Positions 1-10,234 are shown, numbered from the stretch's first letter. The stretch is DNA of 34,440 nucleotides from Chara braunii (GCA_003427395.1 BFEA01000002.1:9221084-9255523), one strand, 5' to 3'. Notes: a model not told the origin generated them from the sequence alone. Made by a program: numbers and translations.

Positions 1-58
<58 letters not shown>
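1..58. repeat. Poly(A) run at left edge
   Basis: Fifty-eight uninterrupted A residues start the window and run directly into the first unit of the tandem repeat at 59. Shorter A-rich linkers (about 9-18 nt, with a C interruption) separate the later units of that repeat, so the tract is probably the expanded linker of the same repeat and not an mRNA tail. Its true length is uncertain because homopolymers assemble poorly. Confidence 0.9.
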
Positions 59-60
<2 letters not shown>

Positions 61-790
61 CATCATGAAGACTATGAACAATCCTGAAGGGGTGAATGTC
101 ATGAACAGCCTGAGAGCAACCCCCCCTTTGACTCTAACTATCATGAAGGGGTAAAGGGCTTGAAAACCCTCGCACCTTCATTCGACTCCTTGCTTTCAGA
201 TCACCGAAGACATTCAATTCTTAAGGATCGTTCAGGATCCTAAGCCCTTAACAGTGGGAGTCATAGGGTTGGGGGGGGGGTGTTTTCAGGCCTTCAGGGC
301 ATTCACCCCTTCAGATTAGTTCACGGAAAAAAAAAACAAAAAAAACCATCATGAAGACTATGAACAATCCTGGAGGGTTGAATGCCCTGAACGGCCTGAA
401 CGCAACCCCCCCTTTGACTCTCACTATCATGAAGAGGTGAAGGCCTTGAAAGCCCTCGCACCTCCATTCGACTCCCTACTTTCAGACCACCGAAGACATT
501 CACCTCTTCAGGATCGTTCACGATCCTCAATGCTTAATAGTGGGAGCCATAGGGTGGGGGAAGGGGTGCTTTCAGACCTTCAGGACATTCATCTCTTTAG
601 GATGGTTCACGAAAAAAAAACAAACATCACGAAGACTATGAACAATCATGAAGGGGTGAAGGCCCTAAACGATATTCACCTCTTCAGGATCGTTCACGAT
701 CCTCAGCGCTGGGGGGGGTTGCTTTCTGGCCTTCGGGGCATTAACCCCTTCAGGATGGTTCACGGAAAAAATATTAATAATAATAAATGA
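59..790. repeat. ~285-bp tandem repeat built from a motif in both orientations
   Basis: Three units begin at 59, 346 and 625, each opening with a CATCATGAAGACTATG-like head after an A-rich linker. The first two are about 287 and 279 bp; the third is shortened to about 165 bp by loss of the middle. Inside each unit a roughly 23-nt motif (GAACAATCCTGAAGGGGTGA and variants) occurs forward near the left end (76-98 in unit 1) and inverted near the right end (300-322), with another inverted copy in the middle (about 201-225 and 495-517). Every unit can therefore fold back on itself. The 117-codon open frame across 437-790 repeats the same peptide pattern and is a by-product of the repeat. This may be a foldback or MITE-like element that became tandem; no target-site duplication could be assigned. 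Confidence 0.8.
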
Positions 791-939
791 ATTCACCATG
801 AACAACATCTTGCACCCCAAGCTTTTATAATTGCAAGCTATGATTCATGACGTACAAACATGAATTCAAATCCGAACAACCACTTAATTTTTCTTACTTT
901 CAAAATGTTCATCTATGAATATTCATCTATGTGATAACC

Positions 940-1686
940 ACTTGTGGCAGAGACACATTGACATGCGGCATACTGTGACAGAGACTCAATGACAGAGTCA
1001 CGTAGTGATGATCACGCAATCACATTCATATGGTCACACAGTGACAACCACGCTGTGACACACACACAGTGCACGATGTCTCACAGTACACAGTGCACAG
1101 TGTCACACACACACAGACATAACGAAACGCGCAGTGCACAAACACAGTGCGCAGTCATATACACGTGCACAGTGACGCAGTCATATACACAGTGCACAGA
1201 CACAGTGCACAGTCACACATATGTGCACAGTGACACAGTTATATACACAATGCACAGACACAGTGCACAGTTACACACAGTGCACAGTCACGTACACAGT
1301 CACACACAGTCGCGGTGACACACACACATACAACGGGCATTCACAGATACACAGTCACACAGATGCACGGTGGCATAAACACACTTTGCACAGCGATACA
1401 CACAGTCAGATGCCGTGACACAGACAGATACAGTGACATACACAGACAGATGTTGTGACATGGACAGAGACTGTGATCCACACATAGATATTGTGACACA
1501 CATGCATGCATAGTGAAACACACATATGCACAGCAAAAATACACATATACAGAGTGAAAACGCACATGGACACTGTGACATACACAGTGACACGGTGACA
1601 TATACACAAGTAATAAACATATTCACAGTAACACACGCAACAGACATACACGGACAGTGAAAACACAGTGATACACACAAGCACGC
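940..1686. repeat. Cryptic CA/GT-rich satellite (CACAGTGACA-like)
   Basis: About 750 bp of degenerate low-complexity DNA made of short words such as CACAGTGACA, CACAGTGCACAG and GTGACACACA without one strict period. Open frames on both strands are Cys/Val/His/Thr-rich shadows of the repeat. Between 791 and 939 lies AT-rich sequence in which nothing is recognisable. Confidence 0.85.
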
Positions 1687-1689
1687 TAA

Positions 1690-2110
1690 TTGTATTGACT
1701 GACAGTTATGGTTGCTGCCTACTTCCTCTAACTAACACAAGTGGCTATGGCGGCAACTTCCTCCTCTTAGCCCGCTTCCTCTACACGCACCTGTAGACTC
1801 TCACATAAGATGCTCTGACAAGGCTTCAACACGGCTCACAGGTAGGATGAATGAATGCATTGATGTTGTCTCTTTATTTCGGATTGTCAAAGGTCTGCCT
1901 TTAGACCTTAGGCACGAGGGTGCACACAATCCCACATGGTACTTGTTGACTTGACAAAATGCGACCGGGACTGGGTATCGCTGATTGGGCCAGGTTAGAT
2001 TGCCCCTTGTCCAGTTGCCTATCGACTGCATATTTAGACTCACGAAAGGTCAATTTCGGGGTCTTCTGGGAGACCGCAGACTTTACATTTCGGCATTATA
2101 GCAGCAAAGA
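1690..2110 (+). repeat. T-family dispersed repeat, diverged partial copy
   Basis: This stretch aligns by eye with parts of the T elements further right. Around 1921 it has TGCACACAATCCCACATGG where the copies near 31386 and 17071 have GTGCACACAGTCCCATG and a diverged version. Near 2020-2050 the words GACTGCATATTTAGACTCAC match GACTGCATCCTTGGACTCAC near 18426. The short reading frames do not stay open in the same phase across copies, so this is treated as non-coding. It lies directly left of hairpin array A1, just as T lies left of L and A in the other two units. It marks the left end of the higher-order repeat. Confidence 0.65.
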
Positions 2111-2159
2111 GTTGTGCTACGGCTGCAGCTCTAAAGGCACGGACACGCGGCGAAACACA

Positions 2160-3006
2160 GAGAGACCTGCCTTATTGCCTAAGTCTGCTCAAGTGAGGAA
2201 GGTGGTAATAAGAGAAACAAAACTTCGTGAAGTCTGCCTTATTACCGACCGACTTTACTCCGCTGGAAGTTGTGAGGAGGAGCAAGGTTCCATGAAGTCT
2301 GCCTTATCACCTAGTCACACTGATGAGGAAAGTGTAATAAGAGAAGCAAGGCTCCGTGAAACCTACCTTATTACCAATCAGTCGTGCGTCAGTGCAAGTA
2401 AGTGATAAGAGTAGCAAGGCTCTGAGAAACCTGCCTTATCGCAATAATAGCACGGACAGTATGATAAGAGTAGCAAGGCTCCGAGAAACCTGCCTTATCG
2501 CAATAATGACACGGACAGTGTGATAAGAGTAGCAAGGCTCCGAGAAGCCTGCCTTATCGCAATAATGACACGGATGGTGTGATAAGAGTAGCAAGGCTTC
2601 GAGAAGTCTGCCTTATTACCCGCCAGCGGTGCTTCAATGCAAACGGCGGTAGGAGGAGCAAGGCACCGAGATGCCTGCCCTATTGCCCAAGCCGCATGGA
2701 TGAAAGAAGTGGTAGTAAGAGGAGCGAGGCTCCGAGAAGCCCGCCTTATTACCATCTGACCTTGATCTAATGCAAGATAGTAAATAGGAGAAGCAAGGTC
2801 CTTGAGGTCTACCCTATCACAAGCAGACGCCCAGTGAAGATGAGTAGATCCCGAGTGGTCCACCATACCATTACTAATCTTCTCAGTAGACAGGAAAACG
2901 TGAAAGCCCTAAAAAGAGATTGATCTATTACTGACAGACCGCTTCCTCATTCTACTGAGGTGGAGGTAGAAGAAATGTGGCCCCGTGTGACCTGTTCTGC
3001 TACCTC
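2160..3006. repeat. Hairpin array A1 (GATAAG...CTTATC type)
   Basis: About ten consecutive foldback units. Four neighbours start at 2404, 2463, 2522 and 2581, a 59-bp period. Each has an outer stem, a purine-rich 5' bulge (AGTAGCA, GGAGCA), an inner stem and a short loop (CCGAGA). The stems vary while pairing is kept: outer GGTAATAAG/CTTATTACC at 2204-2246, outer GATAAG/CTTATC in the 59-bp units, and inner AGGCT/AGCCT against AGGCA/TGCCT near 2663-2673. The last clear member, 2963-3006, pairs GAGGTAG with CTACCTC and continues as a 12-bp arm with one mismatch. No protein frame follows the units. Such variation suggests the folded form matters, or that foldbacks arise and spread here by a DNA mechanism; the function is unknown. 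Confidence 0.85.
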
Positions 3007-3224
3007 AGCCTAATGATTGATGTCAAATCGTATGATTCTACTCCATATGAGATAAATGATATTTTGTTTATGTATGTCTGAAGGGGAAAGTTCTTACGAT
3101 GTTAACTCTATATTTTCTTCCTTTAGACGACTATCTCTAAAAGTTGATCTGATAAGAAGTTAGAGAGGCTACCTAGAGGGAATTATATCGATGTAGTATT
3201 ATTCCTAACTAAACTGAAGTTCAC

Positions 3225-3720
3225 TTTATTGAACTTCGGATAGGGTTATATCGATGGCAAAGAGGTGTTGAGACCGTGTTGACCTGTGTGTGATTGCAAG
3301 TCACCTTTACTTTCAAGAGGACTCATTATGAGTCTATATAAGACTACATGCTGTTGCCTTATGGTAACAGGTTGGTTCGCCAACTCAACCCTCACTCACC
3401 CTCGACACCCACACTTTGCATCGACCTTTGTATTGAAAGGCATTTCTGATTTTCGGGTCATTGTCTAAAGGGTCTGTGTTTGGTAAAAAAAGGTCCTTGA
3501 ATGACTAAACGTCGGATTTGGATGAATGACTAAGTCGAAAAGAGAATGTCTAGCTGAAAGGTTTGAAAGTGTAAGTGTAATGTGGGTGAAAGTGAATAAA
3601 GGGTTGACTCCGTTAGAATTGTGTAACACATTTGGTTTTGTTTGCAGGTCAGTAAAAAAATCAGTCACGCTATTCACTACAACCCATTGAGAAGCTTATG
3701 ATATCCTAGACCTTGATCCA
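3225..3720 (+). repeat. B element, copy 1
   Basis: One of four related blocks. Landmarks in order: TGTTGACCTGTGTGTGATTG near 3277, an 8-bp stem CTGTTGCC/GGTAACAG at 3351-3358 and 3363-3370 with TTAT loop, then ACTCAACCCTCACTCACC, and a right end with TTGACTCCGTTAG and TTTTGTTTGCAGGTCAG near 3634-3655. The right end looks like a polypyrimidine tract plus CAG, as in a 3' splice site, but no exon can be shown. Copy 4 (23607-24520) is the closest relative. It lies right of hairpin array A1 and left of an S element, the order seen in all four cassettes. Confidence 0.75.
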
Positions 3721-4139
3721 GATGTTTCATCAGTGCGCGATTGGTTTGAGTACCCAGCCTTGCGTCTTTTCCCTGATTGTTAGGAAGATTATGATTATTG
3801 CTAAGGCGACAAACCTTATTCATTTCATGATCATTTCATCTGTACATGTTTAATAGGTCAATGACCTATGTTTTTCGTTGATGAATTCAGGCTTTTTATG
3901 TGAATGTGTTACGTGTATGTGACATCTCCTCGGCTAATTACTCAGCCTTATCTCACTTCACATGTATGTATGCTATGGTTAAAGGGTTTTTATAGGGAGA
4001 TATGTCGAATGGACTTATTCACAAGGTAGGATAGGGTATATGTCTTACGAGCGACCCCTGATAATTCAAGTAATGAGGAGATTGTGTTGTGAAAAGGGGC
4101 CAGGTTGTAAGTCATACACATAAAAACTATTTATAGGCA
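3721..4139. other. No recognisable feature between B1 and S1
   Basis: About 420 bp of AT-leaning unique-looking sequence. Parts resemble the region right of B4 (24480-24900), for example the word AAAGGTCA/AATAGGTCA associated with TGACCTATG and GAGTCTACC, so it is probably the diverged tail of the B element. No coding signal is seen. Confidence 0.4.
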
Positions 4140-4570
4140 AAGCGTAGTATGCGTGAACGTTCGTCAATAGAGTCGACCTGATTTGTAGGTCGGTCCAGGA
4201 GATCAGCGCCCCAATGCTCGACGCGTATACGGGTCAGTCTTAGGCGTTCAACCACGCGTATGCCTATGCTATGGCGATCGAGCAAACGCCCTCCGCGATT
4301 GCATGTAAAAGTCTTCGCACGTGGGTCAGTAGCTCAGTAGGGATACGTCCACCTAAGGGATGGTGACAACTCCCGCTGGTGGAAGTGAGTTGTACCTTGC
4401 GAGGTCTATGTCCTGTTGCAGGGAGCCGCGAGAGGTATAGCTGGCGCGCACGGTCGGAGTTGGTCTTAGCTGACACACTTTTAAACTCCTTGGTGATGCG
4501 ATTGTGAAATCCGACACAAAAAAAAAACTTTACATTTGGGTGTGGGACCACCTCGCCCGACAGCGTCATA
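4140..4570 (+). repeat. S element, copy 1 (structured repeat)
   Basis: First of five S copies. It opens with GAGTCGACCTGATTTGTAGG and GGGTCAGTCTTAGGCGTTC and carries a box resembling the tRNA/pol III A box, TAGCTCAGTAG at 4330-4340. Helix 1 pairs CCACC 4349-4353 with GGTGG 4378-4382 and AGGGA with TCCC inside it, around the conserved loop TGGTGACA. Helix 2 pairs TACCT-GCG near 4392 with CGCGAGAGGTA near 4427, enclosing CCTG/CAGG. The minus strand has a 101-codon frame over this repeat, but the same frame is shifted or broken in other copies. It may be a pol III-type SINE or a structured non-coding RNA; the distance from the A-like box to a GGTTCG-like B-box position is longer than in a tRNA, so the SINE reading is tentative. 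Confidence 0.75.
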
Positions 4571-4594
4571 AGCGGTACTCAAATCCACAAGGGA

Positions 4595-4770
4595 CCGCTT
4601 GATTATGGACACTACATAGTATTCAATCGTTGCAACTGCGTGCGTATGCTTGCATTGCTAGTCGATATAAGAAAGGTATAGCGCTCGCACAGTTTTATGT
4701 TGAGTCTTGCGCGCTGTCGGTGCGAATACCCTTACAAGGATATCCGCCCTGGTTTTTGCAAATGACAGAA
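4595..4770 (+). repeat. P segment, copy 1
   Basis: It begins with TATGGACACTACATAGTA (4603 onward), matching TATGGATACTACATAGTA at about 11675. It contains a foldback GCGCTCGCA 4681-4689 against TTGCGCGC 4707-4714 around the loop AGTTTTATGTTGAG, related to the loops in the P copies at 11183-11215 and 11752-11788. It follows S1 directly, so S and P may be halves of one element. Confidence 0.6.
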
Positions 4771-5418
4771 AAACAAGTTTCGTTTAAAGTTTGAGTATAT
4801 TGCGAGAGGCACGACAATGTCTGAGAGTTACATTGACTGAATAATTGACCGAGAGTAAAGGGTGAGTGAGCGCGCAGTTTAAGGCGCGCGTGTGATTTCT
4901 CCTTTTGATCGTAAAGTCGGTGAGGCTGACCGGTTGGTCTTTCCCTTGATTAAACCAGGGTGTTGAAAATTTTTAGGTCCATTGGCCGACATGTTTAGCC
5001 AGTGGTAGAACTGGCACGCTGGTAGGCACGCGGGATGCCCGCGGCGCGGGTTTGGTAGGGCTGCGCGGACACTTAGTGGCCATGGGTGCAAATGAGGGCG
5101 GAAGGAATGACCAGGGCGGTATCTTGACCATGAGCACCGCGCAGTACCACTTTATATGGGTGGTCGCGCCTGCTGGTACCAGACTGGGCTTAGCTTTATA
5201 GGTTACGATATTGGAATGCTATTACAAAGGTTCGAGGATCGAGGCCTGCGGTCGGCAACATAGGAGCATCGGAGCATCAAAAAACTGGGGGGTTGAGGAC
5301 CGATGAGGCTATCCCCCTCAATTTTGCCAAAGCTGGTGTGACGAGGGGACACGACCCACAGGGCGGATAAGGTGTGAGCAGTTTCATTTCTCCCCTAAAT
5401 TTCTTGAGTACCCGTCGG
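4771..5418. other. Unassigned sequence, no gene seen
   Basis: About 650 bp with mixed base composition. I see short GC-rich words and small foldbacks but no open frame with protein character and no match to the other repeat families of the window. Confidence 0.4.
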
Positions 5419-5442
5419 TTTTTTTTTTTTTTTTTTTTTTTT
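5419..5442. repeat. Poly(T) run (24 nt)
   Basis: Twenty-four T residues followed by CCTTTTAG. Read on the minus strand this is a poly(A) tract, which could be the tail of a retroposed sequence lying to the right (roughly 5443 onward on the minus strand), but no source element or target-site duplication was recognised. Confidence 0.85.
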
Positions 5443-6520
5443 CCTTTTAGGGTTCCTAATTGTTCTGTTGCCCTTTCTTTTGGGGGACACGGAATAGTGA
5501 CTGGTCCGTCGGGACATCTGTTAAAAAGGGAACAATACAGGGAAGATTAGTGGAAGCCTGCATACGGGGCAGCTAGTTTGAAGCAAGTCGGACCTGTCTG
5601 AACCCAGACGGTGACCAGGCTAGATTCGCGTGCCACGTTTCCCAGGCAGGGTGGCACCGGGAATCGCCCGAAGCACGATGGACCAGAGTTCTTCTACGTA
5701 CTCGGTAACCGTCTAAGTGACGGGGAGGAGGTTTGCACGGTCCCAGCGCAAGGATGAAAAATGTAAAAACGAGGGAGGCCGACGGTCGAGCGTGTTGTTT
5801 TAGCGTCCGTATGCTGTCGGACCGATCGCTTGAAGCACGAAGCACTAGTGACTGCGCTACGGGGTGTTAGTGGTTGATGACAACAGAGAGAAGAGGAGGA
5901 AGACGAAAGCGAGGGAGCGAAGAAGGAGAAGAGGGGATCGTAGCACGCTCGTCCCTAGGCGAAATCAGGCAGGGAGAAGGGTAAAATCTAGGTTTTGGCG
6001 TAGGGCGAGTATGATGGTGAGAATAGTTTTGGCAGAAAATTAATAGAAAAGGGGATTAGTAGAAAAACGGGTGCGCGGAGTGTCGCGAGAGAGGGTGAGT
6101 AAAAGGAGTGAATCCGGACGCAAAAATGCACGAGGTACATTCGGATGAGGGGAAAGGCTATGATGGTGGTTTTTTGACGAGGCAATCGTGATTGTGGAGT
6201 TAGTTCTAGGAGAAGATTAGTAGGTTGAAAACTAAACGAAGTATAGGTTTCTCGGTATATGGCGGGACTAAATTACAGGCGGAGGAACTGAATGTATCTC
6301 CCCATGTTTTAGCGGGAGATTCACTCCATTCTTTTTTTTATCTGACGAATTGGGTGACGAGAGGGAGTGAATGCTACGCGCGCGAGGTCAAGGGGAAGAA
6401 AGATAGGGATAAGGACATACACGAATGATCGAACTGGTCATACTGGAAAAGTCGAAGGGAGGGGCTTCGAGTGCGGAGTCTGTGCGCTTTTTTTGAGGCA
6501 AGGTCGGCAGTGTATTCGGC
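5443..6520. other. Unassigned, partly purine-rich sequence
   Basis: About 1.1 kb without a recognisable gene. A 7-bp foldback GTGCCAC/GTGGCAC lies at 5630-5636 and 5651-5657. From about 5880 to 6070 the plus strand is strongly purine-rich (GAGAAGAGGAGGAAGACG type). The short frames present are not similar to any family I know. Confidence 0.4.
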
Positions 6521-6529
6521 CATGACCCG

Positions 6530-6690
6530 ACAGTAGATTCGCTTGGATTGGCTCGACCAGGTGATGGAAGTAGAATAGGAACAAGCTAAGAAGGTGGAGA
6601 CTTACCTATGGTCCATGCGCCACTCGGCCATCGATTGTCGACAGAAGGAGTGGAAGTCGGTCAAGAGGGAGGCCAGCTGTGGGGAGGTAG
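6530..6690 (+). pseudogene. Possible decayed C-terminal fragment of a non-LTR reverse transcriptase
   Basis: In the frame starting at 6530 the plus strand reads IRLDWLDQVMEVE, a stop, EQAKKVE, then AIDCRQKEWKSVKREA. Many non-LTR (LINE-type) reverse transcriptases end with a segment like RLRWLGHVMRME, later KKV and finally A.DR..W..LV.EA, where the W and surrounding charged residues are conserved. The order agrees, but there are two in-frame stops (near 6536 and 6578) and the spacing between the two halves is much shorter than usual, so at most a deleted relic remains. No catalytic YxDD motif or upstream RT domain is visible. It could also be a chance resemblance. Confidence 0.25.
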
Positions 6691-7199
6691 TTTCAAATGT
6701 TGGCCGAGGTGTTTTCACCTCGTGAGGAGAATTATTTAGCTACATGGTACGCGATTGTTGCTGAAGAGAACAGCCGAGTGGGCTGTATATCCAAGTATAG
6801 CTATGAAGATTAAGGTTGCAGCCATATGGGCCGCCCGCAGTTGCTGTTTGGTACTACGAAGCCAAGAGTGCCACGGGGTTTCGAGTTCGTCGTTGTAGGC
6901 ATGAGTAATGGTCGTGATCAAGGGAGGGGGATCTGAGGGCAAACTACGGTGCCACGAGTATGGTGCCTAACTATTCTTAGTAGGAGGAGTGAGTTGGCTG
7001 TTGTAGTTCAGCCAAGCTCACGTACACTGCTGCCGCTCCGCCTTCGTTCACTACACTTTGTGCCAAACCGCCATAACCCGTTTTTGAGTACACCTGACCA
7101 TTGCACAATCAGCCGAGTCGCGCTGCTATCTCACTTCGAAGCGGAAGAAGGTTATATTTTGACCCATAGGCCGTATCTTCAACCATGGTCAGCGCATTT
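6691..7199. other. Unassigned sequence, no gene seen
   Basis: About 500 bp. Two 68-89 codon frames exist, one on each strand, without recognisable domains or repetition elsewhere in the window. Confidence 0.4.
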
Positions 7200-7790
7200 C
7201 AAAGCCACGAAGCTCTGAGGAAGGGCTGAGCTTGTTGAGGAGATGGTTGTTGCTGTGAGTGGAAGGTTCCTCAGGAAAAGTGAAGCTCGACAACTTGGCT
7301 TCAGGCACAGAACGCAGCTGCATACTGGGCGTAGGCTGCTGCTAATCTACATCGTTGTGTACTGCTGCTGCGCCTGTTGACTACGCACTAGCTACTGTCT
7401 ACTATTGAGGCTGTTGCTACGGGATCTGCGCAGGCTATTGCTGTGGATGGCACACGAACTGCGGTTGTGCCTGAATATTGTGTAAAGAGGATTACGGTTC
7501 ACTATAGGCTGCGCACAGACTACCGCTGAGAGTTGTTGTTGACTGTGTACTAGTTGTTGTTGCTGCTGCGGACTGGGTACGGGCTATTGCTGTTATTATT
7601 GACCATCGCTGCGTATTATGCTGTGTCTAAGGTCTGCTGCGGATTGTCGTGCGGCCACGATCGAGCAAGGCTTGAAGAAGTGGTCAGGCTGGGCAAAATA
7701 GGGGGTTGGTGTTGCGAATTCAGAGATCATCAGGGGACTAATCTTGGCAGTGAGTTCGACAGTTGACTCCGATGTGACCAAGCTGCTACG
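7200..7790. repeat. Cryptic GCTGCTGTTG-rich low-complexity region
   Basis: The words TGTTGTTG, GCTGCTGC, CTATTGCTG and ACTGTGTACTAG recur in varying order (for example 7340-7450 and 7530-7610). It looks like an old, mutated trinucleotide and minisatellite region. Frames through it are Leu/Cys-rich and not informative. Confidence 0.5.
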
Positions 7791-7999
7791 TTGGCCGCCA
7801 TTGCGGGGCCCTCAGGCGTTGAAGGTACCAAGACCCTCTCCTGCGAGTCTGAGAGTACCCCCCTTGGATCCGAGAGTCTAAAACTTCCTTTTTTTATCCT
7901 TCTTACGCTAAGTCTAGTCTACTGGTTCTGAGAGGAAGGCGGCAAGCGGGATTGCAACCCGTAGGACCTCATCAAGACTCTGTGGGGAGTCCACCCACC

Positions 8000-8110
8000 G
8001 ATTGCGGTAGCTCTGCCGAAACTCAGGAGGAGTTCTGGAGGCAGGGAACTGACAGGTAACCCTTCATTTCCCTCTATAAACCCAGTTATAACCCCTATCT
8101 CCGAGTCTAT
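8000..8110 (+). repeat. L block, copy 1 (array leader)
   Basis: Shares ATTGCGGTAGCTCTGCC and TTCTGGAGGCAGGGAAC with blocks at 19390 and 33600. It has a small foldback AACTC 8020-8024 with GAGTT 8030-8034; in copy 2 the corresponding arms are GAGTTC and GAACTC, so the arm sequence has been exchanged while pairing stayed. All three L blocks lie about 200-300 bp left of the start of a hairpin array, which suggests a common unit. Confidence 0.65.
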
Positions 8111-8324
8111 CAACCATTGCATCTTTGACTGAATATATGATGTGCAGCTCTACTCTAATTTTCGTTTGATTTTCAGGACACTAAACCAGATTAAGTAAAA
8201 GAATGTTTTGTCCAATCTCAGTTTCAGCTTTATTGATTGTATGAAATCAAATTGCTAAAAGGAATTGCATCTGGGAAAGGCAGGATGGAGGGTTGTTTTG
8301 ATTGAGGGTTTGACTGATCATTAA

Positions 8325-9220
8325 GGATGGGAGGTCCCCATAAGTTTGGGGAGACCCAGTGCTATGTTTATTTTGGCTTGAGTGGAGCGTCAGACCCTTC
8401 TATAAGTTTAGGGGGTCTGATTGCTCTAGAGGCTGGGAAGTCCTCATAAGTTTGGGGAGACCCAGTGCTATGGTTTTGCGTGGAGGGTCTGGCTGTTCTA
8501 TAAGTTTAGGTGGTCTGACTGCTCTGATTTGGGAAGGTTGAATGTGATTGACTTTTCAGGGACCAAGCACATTCTGTAAGTTCATGTGCCTTGGTCGCCT
8601 TGTTTACTTTGGGTTTCCTTTTGTTTAGTTAAGTTATGAACGAGGAAGTCTAAGTTGTTCTATAAGTTTAGGTGGCTTAACCCCTTCCTGCTTTTATTCT
8701 AAGAGAATGAACTTGACAAAGGGCAAATTGTTCAATAAGTTCAGGTGATCTAGTGCAATGCTTCGCACATAATGGATCAGAGGGAAACAAATCAGGCAGA
8801 GAGTCAGACTGCTCTGTAAGTTCAGGTGGTTTGACTCAAAGCCTCGCACATGTTGGAACCCAAAAGTTATAACTTGGCTATACTTTACTATTATTTTATT
8901 TAAGAACGTGCTAATCAGACTGTTCTATAAGTTTAGGTGGTCTGACTATAGCCTATCACAACTTGAAGAGAGTATAATTAAGAATAAAATTGATGGTAAG
9001 CTGGGGCAGACTAAACTTGAGTTAGTTCAGTCATATGCATCCTTAGAAGACAAAAAAGGGGAACCTAGATATATATAACTTGGATACTTTAAACAATTCA
9101 AGGCGACTAGAATGGTCTAGTCATGTGCCCAAATAAGAGAAAAGTAGTTGTGCCCTCTGTTTGTGTATATTCACTGGCAAAGTCAGGTTAATTCCATAAG
9201 TTTAGGTGGTCTGACCTTGT
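8325..9220. repeat. Hairpin array A2 (ATAAGTTTAGG-loop type)
   Basis: About a dozen foldbacks share the loop region TTCTATAAGTTTAGGTGG, while the arms differ between members and still pair. Examples: GACCAAG 8561-8567 with CTTGGTC 8590-8596 (extended by CACAT/ATGTG across a bulge), TCAGAC 8915-8920 with GTCTGA 8940-8945, GTCAG 9182-9186 with CTGAC 9211-9215, and a tight GACTAGA/TCTAGTC at 9105-9122. Others are near 8340, 8390, 8450, 8490, 8645, 8730 and 8805. Spacers between foldbacks are mostly unique. A conserved loop with exchanged arms is what one expects for a selected RNA structure or a site recognised as a hairpin; there is no sign of a protein frame. Confidence 0.85.
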
Positions 9221-9494
9221 GCCTTATGTAAGCGGGGTATAAGGGGTTAAGTTACTGAAAGATTATGAACTATTGTTTGCCCAGATGAACTTAAGATGAC
9301 GAGAGTACTTACCTCTGTGGTTTGACCTGCATGTGGTTGAGTGAGATCACTACTTATCTGAGTTTCAGTTTGATAGGTAGTTGTTTTAGTTGCTCGCCAC
9401 GTGCTAGAGCGATAGGAGTTAATTTCAATTCCTGCATTTTTTATGGTAACTTCTTTATTACTTAAATGAATTCTTGCATTTTCTGGGATCTTTT

Positions 9495-10075
9495 TTCATA
9501 CTTGGCTTTGTATAAATCTTGGCAAGCTACTTTCTCTACGGGAAGCGGTGCCGAAATTTCTACAAATCCAAGGAGTTAGTCAATTTTTGACTTGTTGAAG
9601 TTCAACTTGTCTTTTCTTTATATCTGACCTAGTAAAAATCTGGAAAGCCTCCTTTTCTAAAGGGAGTGCTGCTCAAATTTTTACTAATTCAGGGAGTTGG
9701 ACAAAATTGGACTTTGAGAAGTCAAAGTTATTCTCAAATTCTGACCTTAGCTTTGTATAAATTTTGGGAAAACACTTTTCTAGAGGGAGTGCTGCCGAAA
9801 TTTCTGTAAAACTACGGAGTTAGTTAGATCTTGTCCAAGTTGAACCCAAGTCGTATCTTGAGTTCATATCTGACTTAGTATAAATATGAGAAGTCTTCTT
9901 TTCTAAAGGGAGTGTTGCCCAAATTTTTACTGATTCAGGGAGAGACAAAATTTGACTTTCCAGAGTTAAAGATTATTTCTGCTTTCATATTTGGACTTAT
10001 ATAAATTCTGGAAAAATACTTTTCCTACGGGGAGCGCTGCCGAAATTTTCTTAGTTTAAAGAAGATGGATTATAT
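9495..10075. repeat. ~122-bp tandem repeat, five units
   Basis: Five diverged units with the shared words TATAAATCTTGG and GGGAGTGCTGCCGAAATTT. The TATAAA-like words lie at about 9511, 9633, 9756, 9880 and 10000, giving a period near 122 bp. Units alternate between GCCGAAATTT and GCCCAAATTT types (units 1, 3, 5 against 2, 4), which hints at an older two-unit (about 245 bp) repeat that was duplicated. The array lies between hairpin array A2 and B element 2. No coding potential. Confidence 0.75.
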
Positions 10076-10234
10076 TTTGACAGGTGACAATTCTGGTAGT
10101 CCACTCTGAATAGGGGAGATTTTGCAACGAATCTACCTTTCTTTGGACACTTGCCTAGAGGTAGGCTTAGATATAGTTAACTAGAAAAATTAAGGTAAAA
10201 TCATGATATGAGGATTGTTCTCCATGGACTTATA

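Noticed and set aside
940-1686. Protein-coding minus-strand frames rich in Cys and Val
   Set aside because: Three overlapping frames in different phases are all open because the CA/GT repeat lacks stop codons.
2320-2332. Hammerhead ribozyme core (CTGATGAGGAAAG)
   Set aside because: No stem II between CTGATGA and GAAA, and no flanking stems I and III with a cleavage triplet could be drawn.
4264-4569. A 101-codon minus-strand frame with relatives at 12585-12794 and 22693-22878 (shared GSCHHPLGGRIP-like peptide)
   Set aside because: The likeness follows from the repeated S element. The frame is shifted within helix 1 of copy 3 and the changes preserve base pairing, not amino acids.
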